64,000 bases of DNA from Dillenia suffruticosa (Eukaryota > Streptophyta > Magnoliopsida > Dilleniales > Dilleniaceae). The stretch is from positions 9,363,001 to 9,427,000 of the forward strand of contig JAVTVX010000026.1 in NCBI GenBank assembly GCA_033439265.1, written 5' to 3'. Positions within the stretch are counted from its first letter, which is position 1; every line of letters starts with the position of its first letter. The notes under the pieces were generated by a model. That model was not told the DNA's origin. It searched no databases and saw only the letters and a list, made by a program, of their open reading frames with translations. The position numbers and the translations under genes were made by a program. This document shows, piece after piece, positions 47,461 through 59,074 of this stretch.

Positions 47461-50400
47461 TCAACAAAAATCAGAATCGTCATTGTCATCCTCATCGTCA
47501 TCATGCGTCTCAAAATTAGACTCTTCAACATCATTTTCATCATCCTCTTCATCATCCTCATCAGAATCCTCATCCTCATCAGAATCCTCATCCTTATCAT
47601 TTGTCTCAAAATTAGATTCTTCATCATTTTCCTCATGAATTTCACTTGCGTCCACATCTATCACTACTCCGCTAGGATCTTGTAACGTTGGAATATTATA
47701 TTCCTCGGTCTGAACTGTATTGACAACTTGCTCTTGTTGATATGCTGTTTCTTCCCAATGTTCTTCAATTTTTTTCCGTGCTTTCGTTTTAAAAACAGCC
47801 CACCAATCAATTTTGTCACGTTTCAAACTAGGACATGAAGCATAAAATACTTGAATCGCTTGTTGTGCCAACACAAATGGTTCATATCTTTTATACAATT
47901 TTTTATGATTTATTTCAACCAAATTAAACTGTGGATGCACTTTCATCCCTTTCACAGGGTCAAACCAGCGACACATAAATAAAACAACCCGTAATGCTGG
48001 ACCAGGGTACTCTACCTCAACGATTTCATCCAACAAACCATAAAAATCATTTTGACCTCCACCATCATTGGATGACTGAACACAAACTCCACTATTCATT
48101 GTCATTTTGCCCACTCCATATTCTTCAGTATGAAATTTATACCCGTTTATAAAATAGGATGGCCAAGTTCGTACCATTGCTTTTGGACCCCATGACAGAT
48201 GGATTAACAATTCTTGCTGAAGTTGAGGTTGATTATCATGGACCTAAAGTTAAGTAAATATGTTAAAATATTTTAACATAAATATTTAAATAATTGATAG
48301 TCTACTTACATATGTTTTGAACCATGGTGCAAATTCTTCATCGCAGTAACGATCAAACTCATGTCTCGAAAGTTGAGAATATACGTTTTGGAAAATTCTA
48401 CCATCAAAGGAAATAAAATTTATCACACATAATGTACGAGATAAGAAATATATAAAATAAAAACTATCCACTTACTCGAAAAATGGTATCACTTCTGGAC
48501 AGTTCAGTAAAATATATGTGTGGGCTGCCCTCCATTCTTGATCAGTTAAATATCTACACTTACATGATCCACTTGGTCGACCAAGGTAGTTAAAAATTGA
48601 GAATGAATTCTCATTTGGATCAATAGAACCCTCATCATTTCTTCCCGCTCTCCGCCTCTTGCACTGAACGTGAGGCTCAAAATAATATGATGCAAACGTT
48701 GTTACTTCCTCCACAATATATGCATTGACAATAGAGGCTTCAACACGTGCCTTATTTTTAACTTTCTTCTTCAAATGATATAGGAATCTAATTGTAATAA
48801 AACAAAATGTTTTAGAAAATTATATGTAATGAAATTAAGAAATTTATATGCCTTCATAACGAAGAAAAAAAGATGAAAAACTCACCTTTCAAATGGATAC
48901 ATCCATCTAAATTGGACAGGACCTCCAACTTTCGCCTCATATGGCAAGTGAACCAAAAGATGTTCCATGGAATCAAAAAATGACGGCGGAAAAATCCTTT
49001 CTAAATTACACAAAATTATTGGAATCTCTCTCTCTAACATCTCCATGTGTGAATGTTTCAACACTGTCGAACAAATATCATGAAGAAAAATACTTAGCTC
49101 CGTAATGGCACCCCAAACAAAATTCGGTAAGAATTCCTTAAAAGCAATAGGAATTAATCTTTCCATAAATATATGACAATCATGACTTTTCAAACCAATT
49201 AACTTACATTCCTTTAAATCGACACATCTTCCAAAATTTGAGACATAACCATCAGGAAATCTCAATGATTTCAACCATTCACAAACAAGCCGTCTCTGAT
49301 CCTTATTCAATGTATAAGCTGCCTTCGGTTTTGGTCCCCTACTACTTTTATCGACATCAAGAGTGGGTCGTTTACAAATGAGTCGCATATCTTTTCTTGC
49401 ATTCAAGTTGTCTTTCGTTTTCCCAGTGATATCCATCACTGTATTTATCAGATTATCAAAGATATTTTTCTCGATATGCATTACATCGAGATTATGATGA
49501 ACCAACTGTGTCTTCCAATACGGTAAATCCCAAAATAAACTTCGTTTAGTCCATTTATGCGAACGTCCATAGCCATATGTTGTACCATGTGGCTCTTCAA
49601 TAACAGATGGAAAGTTAATGACTCTATGCCAAATTTGTTCACCGATTAATCTCAGTGGAGGAGGTGTTCTTTCATTTCTATTCTTAGTGAATTCTTCTTT
49701 ATTTCTTCTGAATTTATGATTTAACGGTAAAAATTGTCGATGGCAATCAAAATAACTCGCTTTCTTCCCATGTTTCAATCTGAATGATTTTGATCTTTCC
49801 AAACAAATTGGACATCCTAAAATCCCTGCGGTACTCCATCCTGATAACATACCATACGCTGGAAAATCATTAATGGTCCAAAGAAGAGCAGCCTTCATTA
49901 CAAACATTTGATTAGTATGAACATCATATGTAGGAACACCTTCATCCCATAGTTGTTTCAACTCCGCAATCAATGGTTGCATGTAAACATCTATTAATTT
50001 CTTTGGATTTTGCGGGCCAGGCACAACCAATGTTAAAAACATATACGGTGTCTTCATGCACATACCGGGTGGAAGATTATACGAAGTTAAGATAACTGGC
50101 CAACATGAATAATTTCTTCCTGATTTGCCAAATGGAGCAAATCCATCAGCACAAAGACCTAATCTAATATTTCGAGTCTCTCTCGCGAACTTAGGATATG
50201 TTCTATCAAAATATTTCCACGCTTCTGCATCTGAAGGATGACACATTAACCCCTCTTCTGTTTCATGATTTGCATGCCAGGTCATGTGTTTAGCAGTAGT
50301 TTCAGATGCATAAAGTCTTTGTAACCTAGGAGTTAAAGGCAAATAAAACATTTGTCTGTATGATTTACGCTGCTGATTACGACCCGACCTCCGAGAATTC

Positions 50401-51239
50401 TTGTATCTACTTTGATTACAGAATTTACAAAATTCTGTTTCTTTGTCATCTCCCCAAAATAGCATACAAGCATCTCTGCAAACATCTATTCTCTGCACTG
50501 GAAGACCTAATTCTTTCACAAGCTTTTTCATACTATAGAAGTCATTGGGCATAATATGATCACGCGGCAATACTTCTCCAATAACTTGAACAAAATCATT
50601 AAAACAATTCTCAGACACATTATGCTCTGCCTTGACATTCAACAATCTTGCGGTTAGAGATAGTTTGGTATGGCTATCACAACCAGCCCACAAAGGTTCA
50701 TCTGCAGCTCTTAAGACTTCCTGAAATTGGAGAGATGATTCATTTGACAGATTTTGATCAACACCTGCTACTTCTACCTCCTCCAATGGTGATGCATAAC
50801 TAGTATACCCATGTTCAAATGTTAGAGCAAAACTAGAACTTCCAGCGCTTGGATCGGGAACAAAATTCGGACCCACTACATCAATTACCATCCTCTGATA
50901 CGGATTCAATTGTTCATAATAACTCCGATCCCCACTAACTGAGAATTGTCTATTTCGTCCAAACTCTTCATCAGAAATGAATGGATCACCATGGCATGTC
51001 CAATTATAGTAATTCGGAGTAAAACCAACTTTACAAAGATGTTCCCTAACTTTATCACACTCCAAATATTTACCATTCTGACACCTTCTACACGGACACC
51101 TTAGCTTATTCCCATCCATAAAATCAACTTGAGTACAAGCAAAATGTAAAAATTGCTCCAACCCAAAAATAAATTCATCAGTTAAACCCCGACGATCAGA
51201 TAAGTTCTTCTTATACATCCAACTTATTTCGTTCTGCAT
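47461..51239 (-). CDS. TNP2 (TnpD-like) CACTA transposase, four exons, open
   Basis: DDE-type transposase that cuts and joins the element ends. Exons: 51239-48886, 48787-48476, 48397-48310 and 48243-47461. All introns are short and GT-AG, and the joined length of 3537 bases gives 1178 residues with no internal stop. An upstream TTG at 51254 is in frame, but the ATG at 51239 follows a 5' UTR acceptor. Domains: transposase-associated (about residues 6-90; SWMYKKNLSDRRGLTDEF, CPCRRCQNG), Transposase_21 (about 290-600; MTWHAN, IRLGLCADGFAPF at about 358-370, INDFPAYGMLSGWST, GCPICLE, HNLDVMHIEKN), DUF4218 (about 660-890, spanning exons 1 and 2; RWMYPFER then KNKARVEASIVNAYIVEE), DUF4216 (near 985-1060; DFYGLLDEIVEVEY, VLAQQAIQVFYA) and a strongly acidic C-terminus (DSDEDEDSDEDDEEDD). 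Length is in the usual TNP2 range. This is the only large intact gene in the window. Confidence 0.93.
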
Positions 51240-51259
51240 TTTCCCTGTCTCCAAATTTA

Positions 51260-51990
51260 AACATTTTGAAATTTTAATAAGAATTCAAATAAGAACTACA
51301 AACAAAACTACTAAATCATCATAAGTAATATCATCAATATTTCAAACTAAATTCATATAACAATAAATAATAACGTTATTTGTACAAACATTTTAACATC
51401 ATTAGAGTACATAATAGAAAATAATAAACATTAAATATTATTACAATAACATTAAATATTATCATAAAAATAAATAAATTATCAAATATTAAACATTTAA
51501 CAACATTGATTATTTAACAAATCGATATAAGATTTAATATAAACTACTGAATATTGTTAATCACAAACATCTCATAATCATTTATCACATAAAATTTACT
51601 ATAAATTACATTTTAACATCATTAGAGTACATAATAAAACAATTTTCACCACCAATTAATAACTCACCGATGGAGTCCGATATCAACACCAGTAACAGCT
51701 TCCAATCCAAATAGTCGAGAACCGCAAAACCTAACACATAAAAAAAGATTTATAAATAACTAATAAGGTAGTTAAAACAATATTATAAAAACATCTTTTA
51801 AATAATCTGCCGTCTACGGCCAAGAGAGAGAATGAGAGAGAGAGATTACCTAACACTATCGTAGATCCGGCATCCCTTCCGCCATCCCTTCGCAGTACCC
51901 CTTCGCGGCTGCTCTTCACAAACGATATGAACCCGAGAGAGAGAGAGAGACAGAGAGACAGAGACAAAGAGAGAGAGAGCGTCAAAGGAA
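51260..51990 (-). promoter_or_regulatory. TNP2 5' leader: likely non-coding exons, intron and GA microsatellite
   Basis: On the minus strand, a donor (TGTTAG|GTAATC) at about 51850 and an acceptor-donor pair bracketing roughly 51730-51668 (TGTTAG|GTTTTG to CATCG|GTGAGT) suggest two non-coding leader exons. A second leader intron runs through AT-rich DNA to an AG near 51248. A (GA/CT)n tract at about 51825-51847 and 51934-51980 lies in the first leader exon or core promoter; CT-rich leaders are common near plant transcription starts. Splice sites are inferred by eye only. Confidence 0.5.
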
Positions 51991-52019
51991 GGTATGAAAT
52001 ATCTTCAATTTTGCTTCAA

Positions 52020-54880
52020 AATCAAATTAGTCCCAAAATTCGTCCTTGATTCAGGGACGAAATTTTTTTGAAATTATTTTTTCGTCCCTGATTGCGGGAC
52101 GAATTTTTTTTTCATCCCTGATTCCGGGACGAATTTTTTTTTCCTCCCTGATTCCGGAACGAATTTTTTTTTCATCCCTGATTGAGGGACGAATATCTTT
52201 TTCGTGCCATCTCAACTATACTAACATGGTTTTTCAAGTCAAAGTTGAAGGAAAAATATTGAAAGCAATCAAACAATATCGAGTCTACTATTTTTGATTA
52301 ACTGAAAGAAATGATTTATGCTTACGCTTTCTTGTTCAAAACCATAAGACCTTAACTACCAGTTCTAGTATAGCTAATCTGATAACATATCACAAAATGT
52401 ACATTGTTAAGAAGGGAATGAGAGTAAATTATATGCCTTTTGCAGTGGGAAGATTAGAAAGTTTATAGACTGTAGATTAGAATAAATTCAGATCGAAAAG
52501 GGGTTTGAAAAAGACCCGATAAATGAAAAATAGATCTTTGTTCTAATAGATTCGTACGCATATTCTGTTTTTCAACATGGCCAAGAATTTGTCATGGGAG
52601 AGATGGTTTTTATTTTTTATTTTATTACATATGAAATATCTTCACTTTTGCTTTAAAAACAAATTTGTCCCAAAATTCGTCCCTAATTCAGGGACGAAAT
52701 TTTTTTTGGTCCCCGTTTCAGGGACGAATTTTTTTTTCGTCCCTGAATCAGGGACGAATTTATTTTTCGTCCCTGATTCAGGGACGAATATCTTTTTCGT
52801 CCCTGATTCAGGGACCAAATTTTTTCTTCTGAAAATTTTTTTTCGACCGTAATTCAGTGACAAAATTGTTTTTTGAGGATGATGGAACAAGGTACAACAA
52901 AAATTATCTCGCTTGATATCACAACTCGATTTTATGTTTGATTTTATCAACGATCATTTATCGACGGAATCATTTTAAATATATTTTATTTGTTTAATTT
53001 AGTTTAAAGCAAAATTATACTAATAACATATTCAAAATGGAACGAAAATATCGAACTTGCTTATAGATTTTTAATTTTTTCGACAAGTTATTTTCTTACT
53101 CACTAACCCTTCAATTATGTTATGAAAATATAAATTTCAAATTGTAATAGTATTTATAAAAATTTTACTAAATAAACAAATTCAAAATTGAATTTAAGTT
53201 TAGTAGAGGATATTAATGATACACTATAATGTTCCTCCCGAAGATAGAATTTAGTAGTCCACTAATTTTCCCGAAAACCATTCCCTTATACTTTGAATTT
53301 TGCTTCAAACACCATTTTGTCCCAAAATTCGTCCCGGATTCTGGGACGAAAAACCTTTTCATCCCTGATTCAGGGACGAATTTTTTTTTCGTCCCTGATT
53401 CAGGGACGAATTTTTTTTTCGTCCCTGATTCAGGGACAAAATTTTTTTTTCGTCCCTGATTGCGGGACGAATTTTTTTTTCGTCCCTGATTCCGGGACGA
53501 ATTTTTTTTTCCTCCCTGATTCCGGAATGAATTTTTTTTTCATCCCTGATTCAGGGACGAATATCTTTTTCGTGCCATCTCAACTATATTAACATGGTTT
53601 TTCAAGTCAAAGTTGAAGGAAAAATATTGAAAGCAATCAAACAATATCGAGTCTACTATTTTTGATTAACTGAAAGAAATGATTTATGCTTACGCTTTCT
53701 TGTTCAAAACCATAAGACCTTAACTACCAGTTCTAGTACAGCTAATCTAATAACATATCACAAAATGTACATTGTTAAGAAGGGAATGAGAGTAAATTAT
53801 ATGCCATTTGCAGTGGGAAGATTAGAAAGTTTATAGAGTGTAGATTGGAATAAATTCAGATCGAAAAGGGGCTTGAAAAAGACCCGATAAATGAAAAATA
53901 GATCTTTGTTCTAATAGATTCGTACGCATATTCTGTTTTTCAACATGGCCAAGAATTTGTCATGGGAGAGATGGTTTTTATTTTTTATTTTATTTCATAT
54001 GAAATATCTTCACTTTTGCTTCAAAAACAAATTTGTCCCAAAATTCGTCCCTAATTCAGGGACGAAATTTTTTTTCGTCCCTGAATCAGGGACGAATTTA
54101 TTTTTCGTCCCTGATTCAGGGACGAATATCTTTTTCGTCCCTGATTCAGGGACGAATTTCTTTTTCGTCCCTGATTCAGGGACCAAATTTTTTCTTCTGA
54201 AAATTTTTTTTCGACCGTAATTCAGCGACAAAATTGTTTTTTGAGGATGATGGAACAAGGTACAACAAAAATTATCTCGCTTGATATCACAACTCAATTT
54301 TATGTTTGATTTTATCAACGACCATTTATCGACGGAATCATTTTAAATATATTTTATTTGTTTAATTTAGTTTAAAGCAAAATTATACTAATAACAAATT
54401 CAAAACGGAACGAAAATATCGAACTTGCTTATAGATTTTTAATTTTTTTGACAAGTTATTTTCTTACTCACTAACCCTTCAATTATGTTATGAAAATATA
54501 AATTTCAAATTGTAATAGTATTTTTAAAAATTTTACTAAATAAACAAATTCAAAATTGAATTTAAGTTTAGTAGAGGAAATTAATGATACACTATAATGT
54601 TCCTCCCGAAGATAGACTTTAGTAGTCCACTAATTTTCCCGGAAACCATTCCCTTATATTTTGAATTTTGCTTCAAACACCATTTTGTCCCAAAATTCGT
54701 CCCGGATTCTGGGACGAAAAACCTTTTCGTCCCTGAATCGGGGACGAAATTTATTTTTCGTCCCAGATCAGGGACAAAATATTTTTTCGTCCCTGATTCA
54801 GGGACGAAAAAGTTTTTCGTCCTAGAATCAGGGACGAAATTTTTTTTTCGTCCCTGAATCTGGGACGAAATATTTCTTTT
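52020..54880. repeat. Palindromic FIP-like array, type TTCGTCCCTG..CAGGGACGAA
   Basis: The unit is a near-perfect inverted repeat with 10-base arms TTCGTCCCTG and CAGGGACGAA around a 3-base centre, joined by T-rich spacers of 8-12 bases. Clusters of four to eight units occur at about 52040-52205, 52675-52820, 53325-53570, 54045-54190 and 54700-54870. It differs from the terminal type by C for G in the arm (TTCGTCC against TTCGTCG). Translated frames on both strands give FVPDSGTN-like peptide repeats, a consequence of the palindrome and not evidence of coding. Confidence 0.92.
52080..54740. repeat. 1368-bp tandem duplication in the right subterminal region
   Basis: The sequence from about 52080 to 53370 recurs at 53448-54738 with a constant offset of 1368 (for example ATGGCCAAGAATTTG at 52577 and 53945, TCCTCCCGAAGATAGA at 53233 and 54601). 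The copies differ at about 2% of positions, and one palindrome unit is lost on one side and gained on the other. The duplication is therefore young. Confidence 0.93.
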
Positions 54881-55450
54881 TTCGCTACAATCTACGACGA
54901 AAGAATGATTTCATCGCTAAATTTTCGATAAATATATGTTTTCGTAGCAATTTGTAGTAAATTTAACGAAAAATAATTTTTTTCTTTACGATTTTTGCAA
55001 CAATACTTATGGTTTATGATAATTAAACACTTTGAATACACTAAAATAGAAACTAAATCGATAAATTATTAATAATATTGGCGTATTATGATATAATTAT
55101 AAAAAAATATTCAATGTATTGATTATTATTTAACAAGTATTTCTACTTTAACTCTTCATTTACTTAATCGAATATTTAAACAAATATATAAAATAAGGTT
55201 ATCAGTGTTATAAATGGAAAATTTAACAGCTAATGAATAAAAAATAAATATACTAATAATAATTTTTTGTAACAAATTAAAAAATACTATATTATGACTC
55301 TTTTATATAAATAGACAATGAATAAAAGATTTTATTTAATATTTTTTGAATATTTTAAGATTGTTATACACTCTAAGTGTATAACACCATTTTCAAATCA
55401 TTTTTTATATTAGAAAATGTTTATCATACTAGAAAATATATCTAATTACT
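54880..55450. other. AT-rich spacer in the large CACTA, nothing recognised
   Basis: It lies between the TTCGTCC-type array and the terminal TTCGTCG-type array. No coding sequence or clear repeat is visible apart from A/T runs. Confidence 0.6.
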
Positions 55451-56140
55451 AAAAAATAAATTTTAACGACGAATTTTGTCATAAATGTTATATTTTCCAC
55501 TCATTTGCAACAAAATTAGCAACGAATAATCAAATTTCTTGCAACGAATATAAATATTCGTCGCTAATTTTGCAACAAATTTAGAAATTCGTTGCAAATT
55601 TAGGGACAAAATCATTTTCGTCCCAAATTTAGCAACGAATTGAGAAGTTCGTCCCAATAATTTTGGACAAATTTTTAATTCGTCCCGAATTTAGGGACGA
55701 ATTTCGTTTTCGTCCATAATTTAGGGACGAATTACGTTTTCGTCCCTAATTTAGGGACGAATTTCATTTTCGTCCCTAATTTTGGGATGAATTTCGTCTT
55801 CGTCCCTAATTTTGGGATGAATTTCGTCTTCGTCGCAAATTTAGGGATGATTTTTGAAATTCGTGGCAACATTTGCGACGAATTTTGAAATTCGAAGCAA
55901 ATTTAGCAACGAAATATTTTTTCGTCACAAATTTGCAACAAATTTTGCTTCAAATAATTTTCGTCACAAATTTGCGACGAATTTTGTAACGAAAAAGTTT
56001 TTAGTTGCTAAATTTACGACGAAAATATTTTTGTTGCTAAAATTATGGCTAATTAGCGACGATAACATTTTTTGTTGCTAAATTTGTTGCAGATTGGTGA
56101 CGAATATTTTTCGTCGCTAAATTCCCCTTTTTTTGTAGTG
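55450..56140. repeat. Right subterminal palindromic array and terminus
   Basis: Alternating TTCGTCGC/TTCGTCCC..AATTTAGG or AATTTGCG..GACGAA words fill the last 690 bases, with both the G-type and C-type arm. The array ends GTCGCTAAATTCCCC directly inside the TTTTTTTGTAGTG terminus. Confidence 0.9.
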
Positions 56141-56143
56141 AAA

Positions 56144-57352
56144 GTTTAAGAAGTCCATATACAAACCCTAAACCCTAGTAGAACAAGATCCACAATTTTG
56201 AAAGAAAAACAAATCAAACTTTTAATTAAATGAAAAAGATAAAATAAGAAACATTTAATTGAATAAAACCCTTCAAACTTTTTTTAATCTTGAAAACTTG
56301 AGGATTACAAAAGAAGTTTTTACAAGAAAGGATGAGATTGTAGTAGATAGGGAATTCTAGAGAGCACTTCATGACTTATCACACTGATTATTCACTCGTG
56401 CCCTTTCAACTAAACACTACAGTTATATACACAGAAACTTGCTGACATCATTGTTTACAATCTTGATTGAAATTATTGTTCTTGAATGCATAAGAACCAC
56501 TTCTTTTAATTCTTTTTCTTTCTTTGAATTGGAATCCTTCTTTTGTCTGCCAACATCTTTTGAATTTTTGTCTTGAAATATTTACTTTTTAAATTATTAC
56601 TCAAATGGACCACCTCAACCACATGCATGAGAGCTAGACTCCATCTGTCAGTTGTCCATTGCTTCTGTCCTTTGTCTTTTAGCATTTCTAACCTTGAAAT
56701 AGTCTTCATCTCTATCTGAATTCTCCTAACTTAACCATATATTTTCTTTACACCTAGAATATTCTTCTATCCACTCTATTGTCCAACCCCATTCTTCTTC
56801 AATTTCTTTTTAAGTACAAGTTCCACTTGAAAGAATTTTATTAACCTATTCTTCCATTTTATTTTTCAAAGATTTTTTCTATTGTCTTCTAATAAATTGA
56901 ATTTTTATCTTTTTGAAGAACCTTAATTCATTTGAACAACTTTTTTTTTATCTTCCTTCAATAAGATTCACCAATTGAATGAATGATATAAACATTTTGA
57001 AAAATACTGAAATCTTTCTTGGTTTGAATGTTGTGGTCATCTTAACCTTGAATTTGTCTGTTGAAATCTTCTGATTTTTAAGTCTTCATAATTATCCTAC
57101 CAATGAATCAAAAGTCTAAAGGATCTTGACTGCACATAAAGATTGTAAATTATGTGATCCTTATGAATGTTGGAGAGCTGGATTTTAAGATTTTGATTTT
57201 TGAATGTTTTTATTTAAATATTCTAGAAAATCATTGTCTTCAAGCATTTCTAACAATTGAGCTTTCTTTTTTGACAATTTTGGATTTGACTCAATGTTTT
57301 TGTAAGACACATACTGAATAACGATTTTTTACTCTTTGATTGATCCTTTAAA
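56144..57352 (-). mobile_element. Pararetrovirus-like fossil, piece 2
   Basis: It is flanked on the left by the large CACTA (AAA target duplication) and on the right by the small CACTA (TGG target duplication), so it joins piece 1 and piece 3. The minus strand has coding-like wording near 56790-56520 (EEWGWTIEWIEEYSRC, TDRWSLALMHVVEVVHLSNN), then a TATATAAC at about 56426 and AT-rich leader-like sequence, possibly the promoter side of a viral genome. The family assignment is an inference. Broken and old. Confidence 0.4.
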
Positions 57353-57379
57353 TGGCACTACAAAAAACAGGCTTTTAGC

Positions 57380-57790
57380 TATAAATTTAGCGACAAAAAT
57401 TTTAAAAAAATGCGTCGCTAAAAACATTAGAAACGGATTTAGCGACGAAAAATTTTTCGTCTCTAATAACGCGTCGCAAAAATTTAGCGACGAAAATTAG
57501 AAATCCATCGCTAAATTTAGTGACGAAAATCTGAAATCCGTCACTAAATTTAGCGACAAATAATTTTTCGTCGCTAAAATTCGTCACAAAATTTAGCGAC
57601 GAAAAATTATCCGTTGCTAAATTAGCGACATAAAAAAATCCGTTGCTAAATTTAGTAACGAAAATCTAAAATTCGTCGCTAAATTTAGCGACAGATAATT
57701 TTTGTCACTAAAATCCGTCTCTAATTTAGGAAAAAATAAAAAAATTATCCATCCCTAATTTAGCGATGAATAAAAATATCCGTCGCTGAT
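57380..57790. repeat. Left subterminal array of the small CACTA
   Basis: Fifteen or more AAATTTAGCGACGAAAAT and complementary ATTTTTCGTCGCTAAA words alternate, with CpG-decayed variants (TAGTGACG, CGTCACTAAA, CGTTGCTAAA). Presumed TNP1-type binding sites. Confidence 0.88.
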
Positions 57791-57802
57791 TCCAAATTAG
57801 TT

Positions 57803-58260
57803 GGAATGCCCAGAGAGTGCATGTACCTGGACGGGCCCTTACCCAGATGGGCCCCTGCCCACCCGAGCCAGCACGTGCCTGGATGGCCCCGCCCACCTGA
57901 GCCAGTACTAGCCTGGAAGCCACGTGCCCGGACGGGTCCCATCCACCTCCACCCACCCGAGCCAGCACCAGCCTACAAGTTGCCTACCCACCCGAGCCAG
58001 CACCCCCACCTGCAAGCGCGCCCGCTCCAGCGGAATGCTCAGGGAGCGCACATACCTGGACGGGCGCTTGCCCTGACGGTCCCTTGCCTACCCGAGCCAG
58101 CACGTGCCTGGATGGCCCCGCCCACCTAAGCCAGCACTAGCCTGGAAGCCACATGCTTGGACGGGCCCCACCCACCCCACTCACCTGAGCCAGCACTAGC
58201 CTGCAAGCTGCCCGCTCGCTCGAGCTAGCACCCTCGCCTGCAAGCGCGCCCGCTCCACGT
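57803..58260. repeat. GC island 1: 229-bp tandem duplication
   Basis: GGAATGCCCAGAGAG at 57803 recurs as GGAATGCTCAGGGAG at 58032, and both copies end CAAGCGCGCCCGCTCCA. Inside each copy a shorter unit with CACCCGAGCCAGCAC recurs about four times, so the island is hierarchical. Pro/Arg/Ala-rich open frames over it on both strands are incidental. Confidence 0.9.
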
Positions 58261-58284
58261 CAGCCCTCCTCACTTAATTGCTAG

Positions 58285-58385
58285 AAAATGCCGTTTTGCC
58301 TCTACCATAGTTCGAACTCCTGTACACCAGTACGCATACGCATAAGCATAAACCTGTAAACCGTCAAGCCAAATGTTAGAATGTG
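58285..58385 (-). other. tRNA-like A/B-box sequence adjoining GC island 1
   Basis: The minus strand reads TGGCTTGACGGTTTAC (box A-like), then GTATGCGTACTGG and GGAGTTCGAACTATGG (box B-like), about 52 bases apart, slightly longer than in a tRNA. GC island 1 follows in its reading direction. Degenerate and untested by folding. Confidence 0.45.
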
Positions 58386-58394
58386 ATACAAATT

Positions 58395-58575
58395 TTTTTT
58401 TTACTTATTATTTTTCCTTTATATTTTTCTAATAATAATAAAATAATATATAATAACAATTTAAAATAATAAATATAATAACTTTCTTTACTTATTTTCT
58501 TTCCTTCACATTTTTCTAATAATAATAAAATAATATATAATAACAATTTAAAATAATAAATGTAATAACTTTTTT
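58395..58575. repeat. ~92-bp AT-rich tandem duplication
   Basis: TTCTAATAATAATAAAATAA with TATAATAACAATTTAAAATA appears at about 58425-58470 and again at 58515-58562, with matching TTTACTTATT..CTTT lead-ins. Spacer of the small CACTA between the two tRNA-like sequences. Confidence 0.85.
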
Positions 58576-58984
58576 TATTTAAACCACCAACCTAAAATAA
58601 TATTAATTAAAAATAATAAATATGATAATTTTTAATAAAATAAAAAAAAATAAAATACTAATTTAAAATAAAATAATAAATTAATTAAAAAATATATTAA
58701 TATTATATTTTGTTTTCTTCTTTTTTCTTTTGTTTTATTATTTTATTATTTTTTTCATTTTTATTTTATTTTTTTAATCTATAGTTTAAAAATGAATTAC
58801 GACATCTTAATAATATAAAATTATAATTATCAATAAATTATAATATATTAATAATTTAAAAAACCTATATATTTAATCACAAAATATTTTTGTTCGTTTG
58901 AATATATAAGAAATTTCAATATAATTATTATATATTAGAAATTTCAATAATGAGAATAAGAAAAAACTATTATCACACAACATT

Positions 58985-59055
58985 AAGTGGTGGTGCAGTG
59001 GTGACATGTCTTCCGTTCAAATTCGAGGTCCAAGATTCGAATCCCTTCAATAGCA
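58985..59055 (+). other. tRNA-like A/B-box sequence adjoining GC island 2
   Basis: Box A-like TGGTGCAGTGG at 58991 and box B-like GATTCGAATCC at 59034 are 43 bases apart start to start, the spacing seen in a tRNA gene or tRNA-derived SINE head. GC island 2 follows directly. No acceptor-stem pairing or SINE tail was recognised, so it is a head-like module only. Confidence 0.5.
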
Positions 59056-59074
59056 TGTATTTTTAGCATTAAAA

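Larger units (their letters stand above)
44221..56140 (-). mobile_element. CACTA (En/Spm) DNA transposon, 11.9 kb, apparently autonomous
   Basis: Left end CACAACAAAAAAAG at 44221 and right end CTTTTTTTGTAGTG at 56140 (inverted CACTACAAAAAAAG) form 14-bp terminal repeats with one mismatch at base 4. AAA at 44218-44220 and 56141-56143 is the 3-bp target duplication of the superfamily. Inside are a left subterminal array, a TNP1-like gene, a TNP2 gene (both minus strand), and a long right subterminal region with palindromic arrays and a 1368-bp tandem duplication. TNP2 is open throughout after splicing. The element is inserted in the pararetrovirus-like fossil. The off-consensus left terminus (CACAA) might weaken excision. 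Confidence 0.92.

Noticed and set aside
47454-47685. Ser-rich and Met/Leu-rich frames at the start of the TNP2 last exon region.
   Set aside because: They are other-frame shadows of the acidic Asp/Glu-rich C-terminus of TNP2.
51731-51985. Minus-strand frame beginning MTLSLSLSLSL, resembling a signal peptide.
   Set aside because: The Leu-Ser run is a translation of the GA/CT microsatellite in the TNP2 leader.
52577-54857. Open frames on both strands with FVPDSGTN/LVPESGTK peptide repeats.
   Set aside because: They arise because the underlying DNA repeat is palindromic and T-rich; the same peptides appear on both strands and in tandem with the DNA array, with no domain or conserved start.
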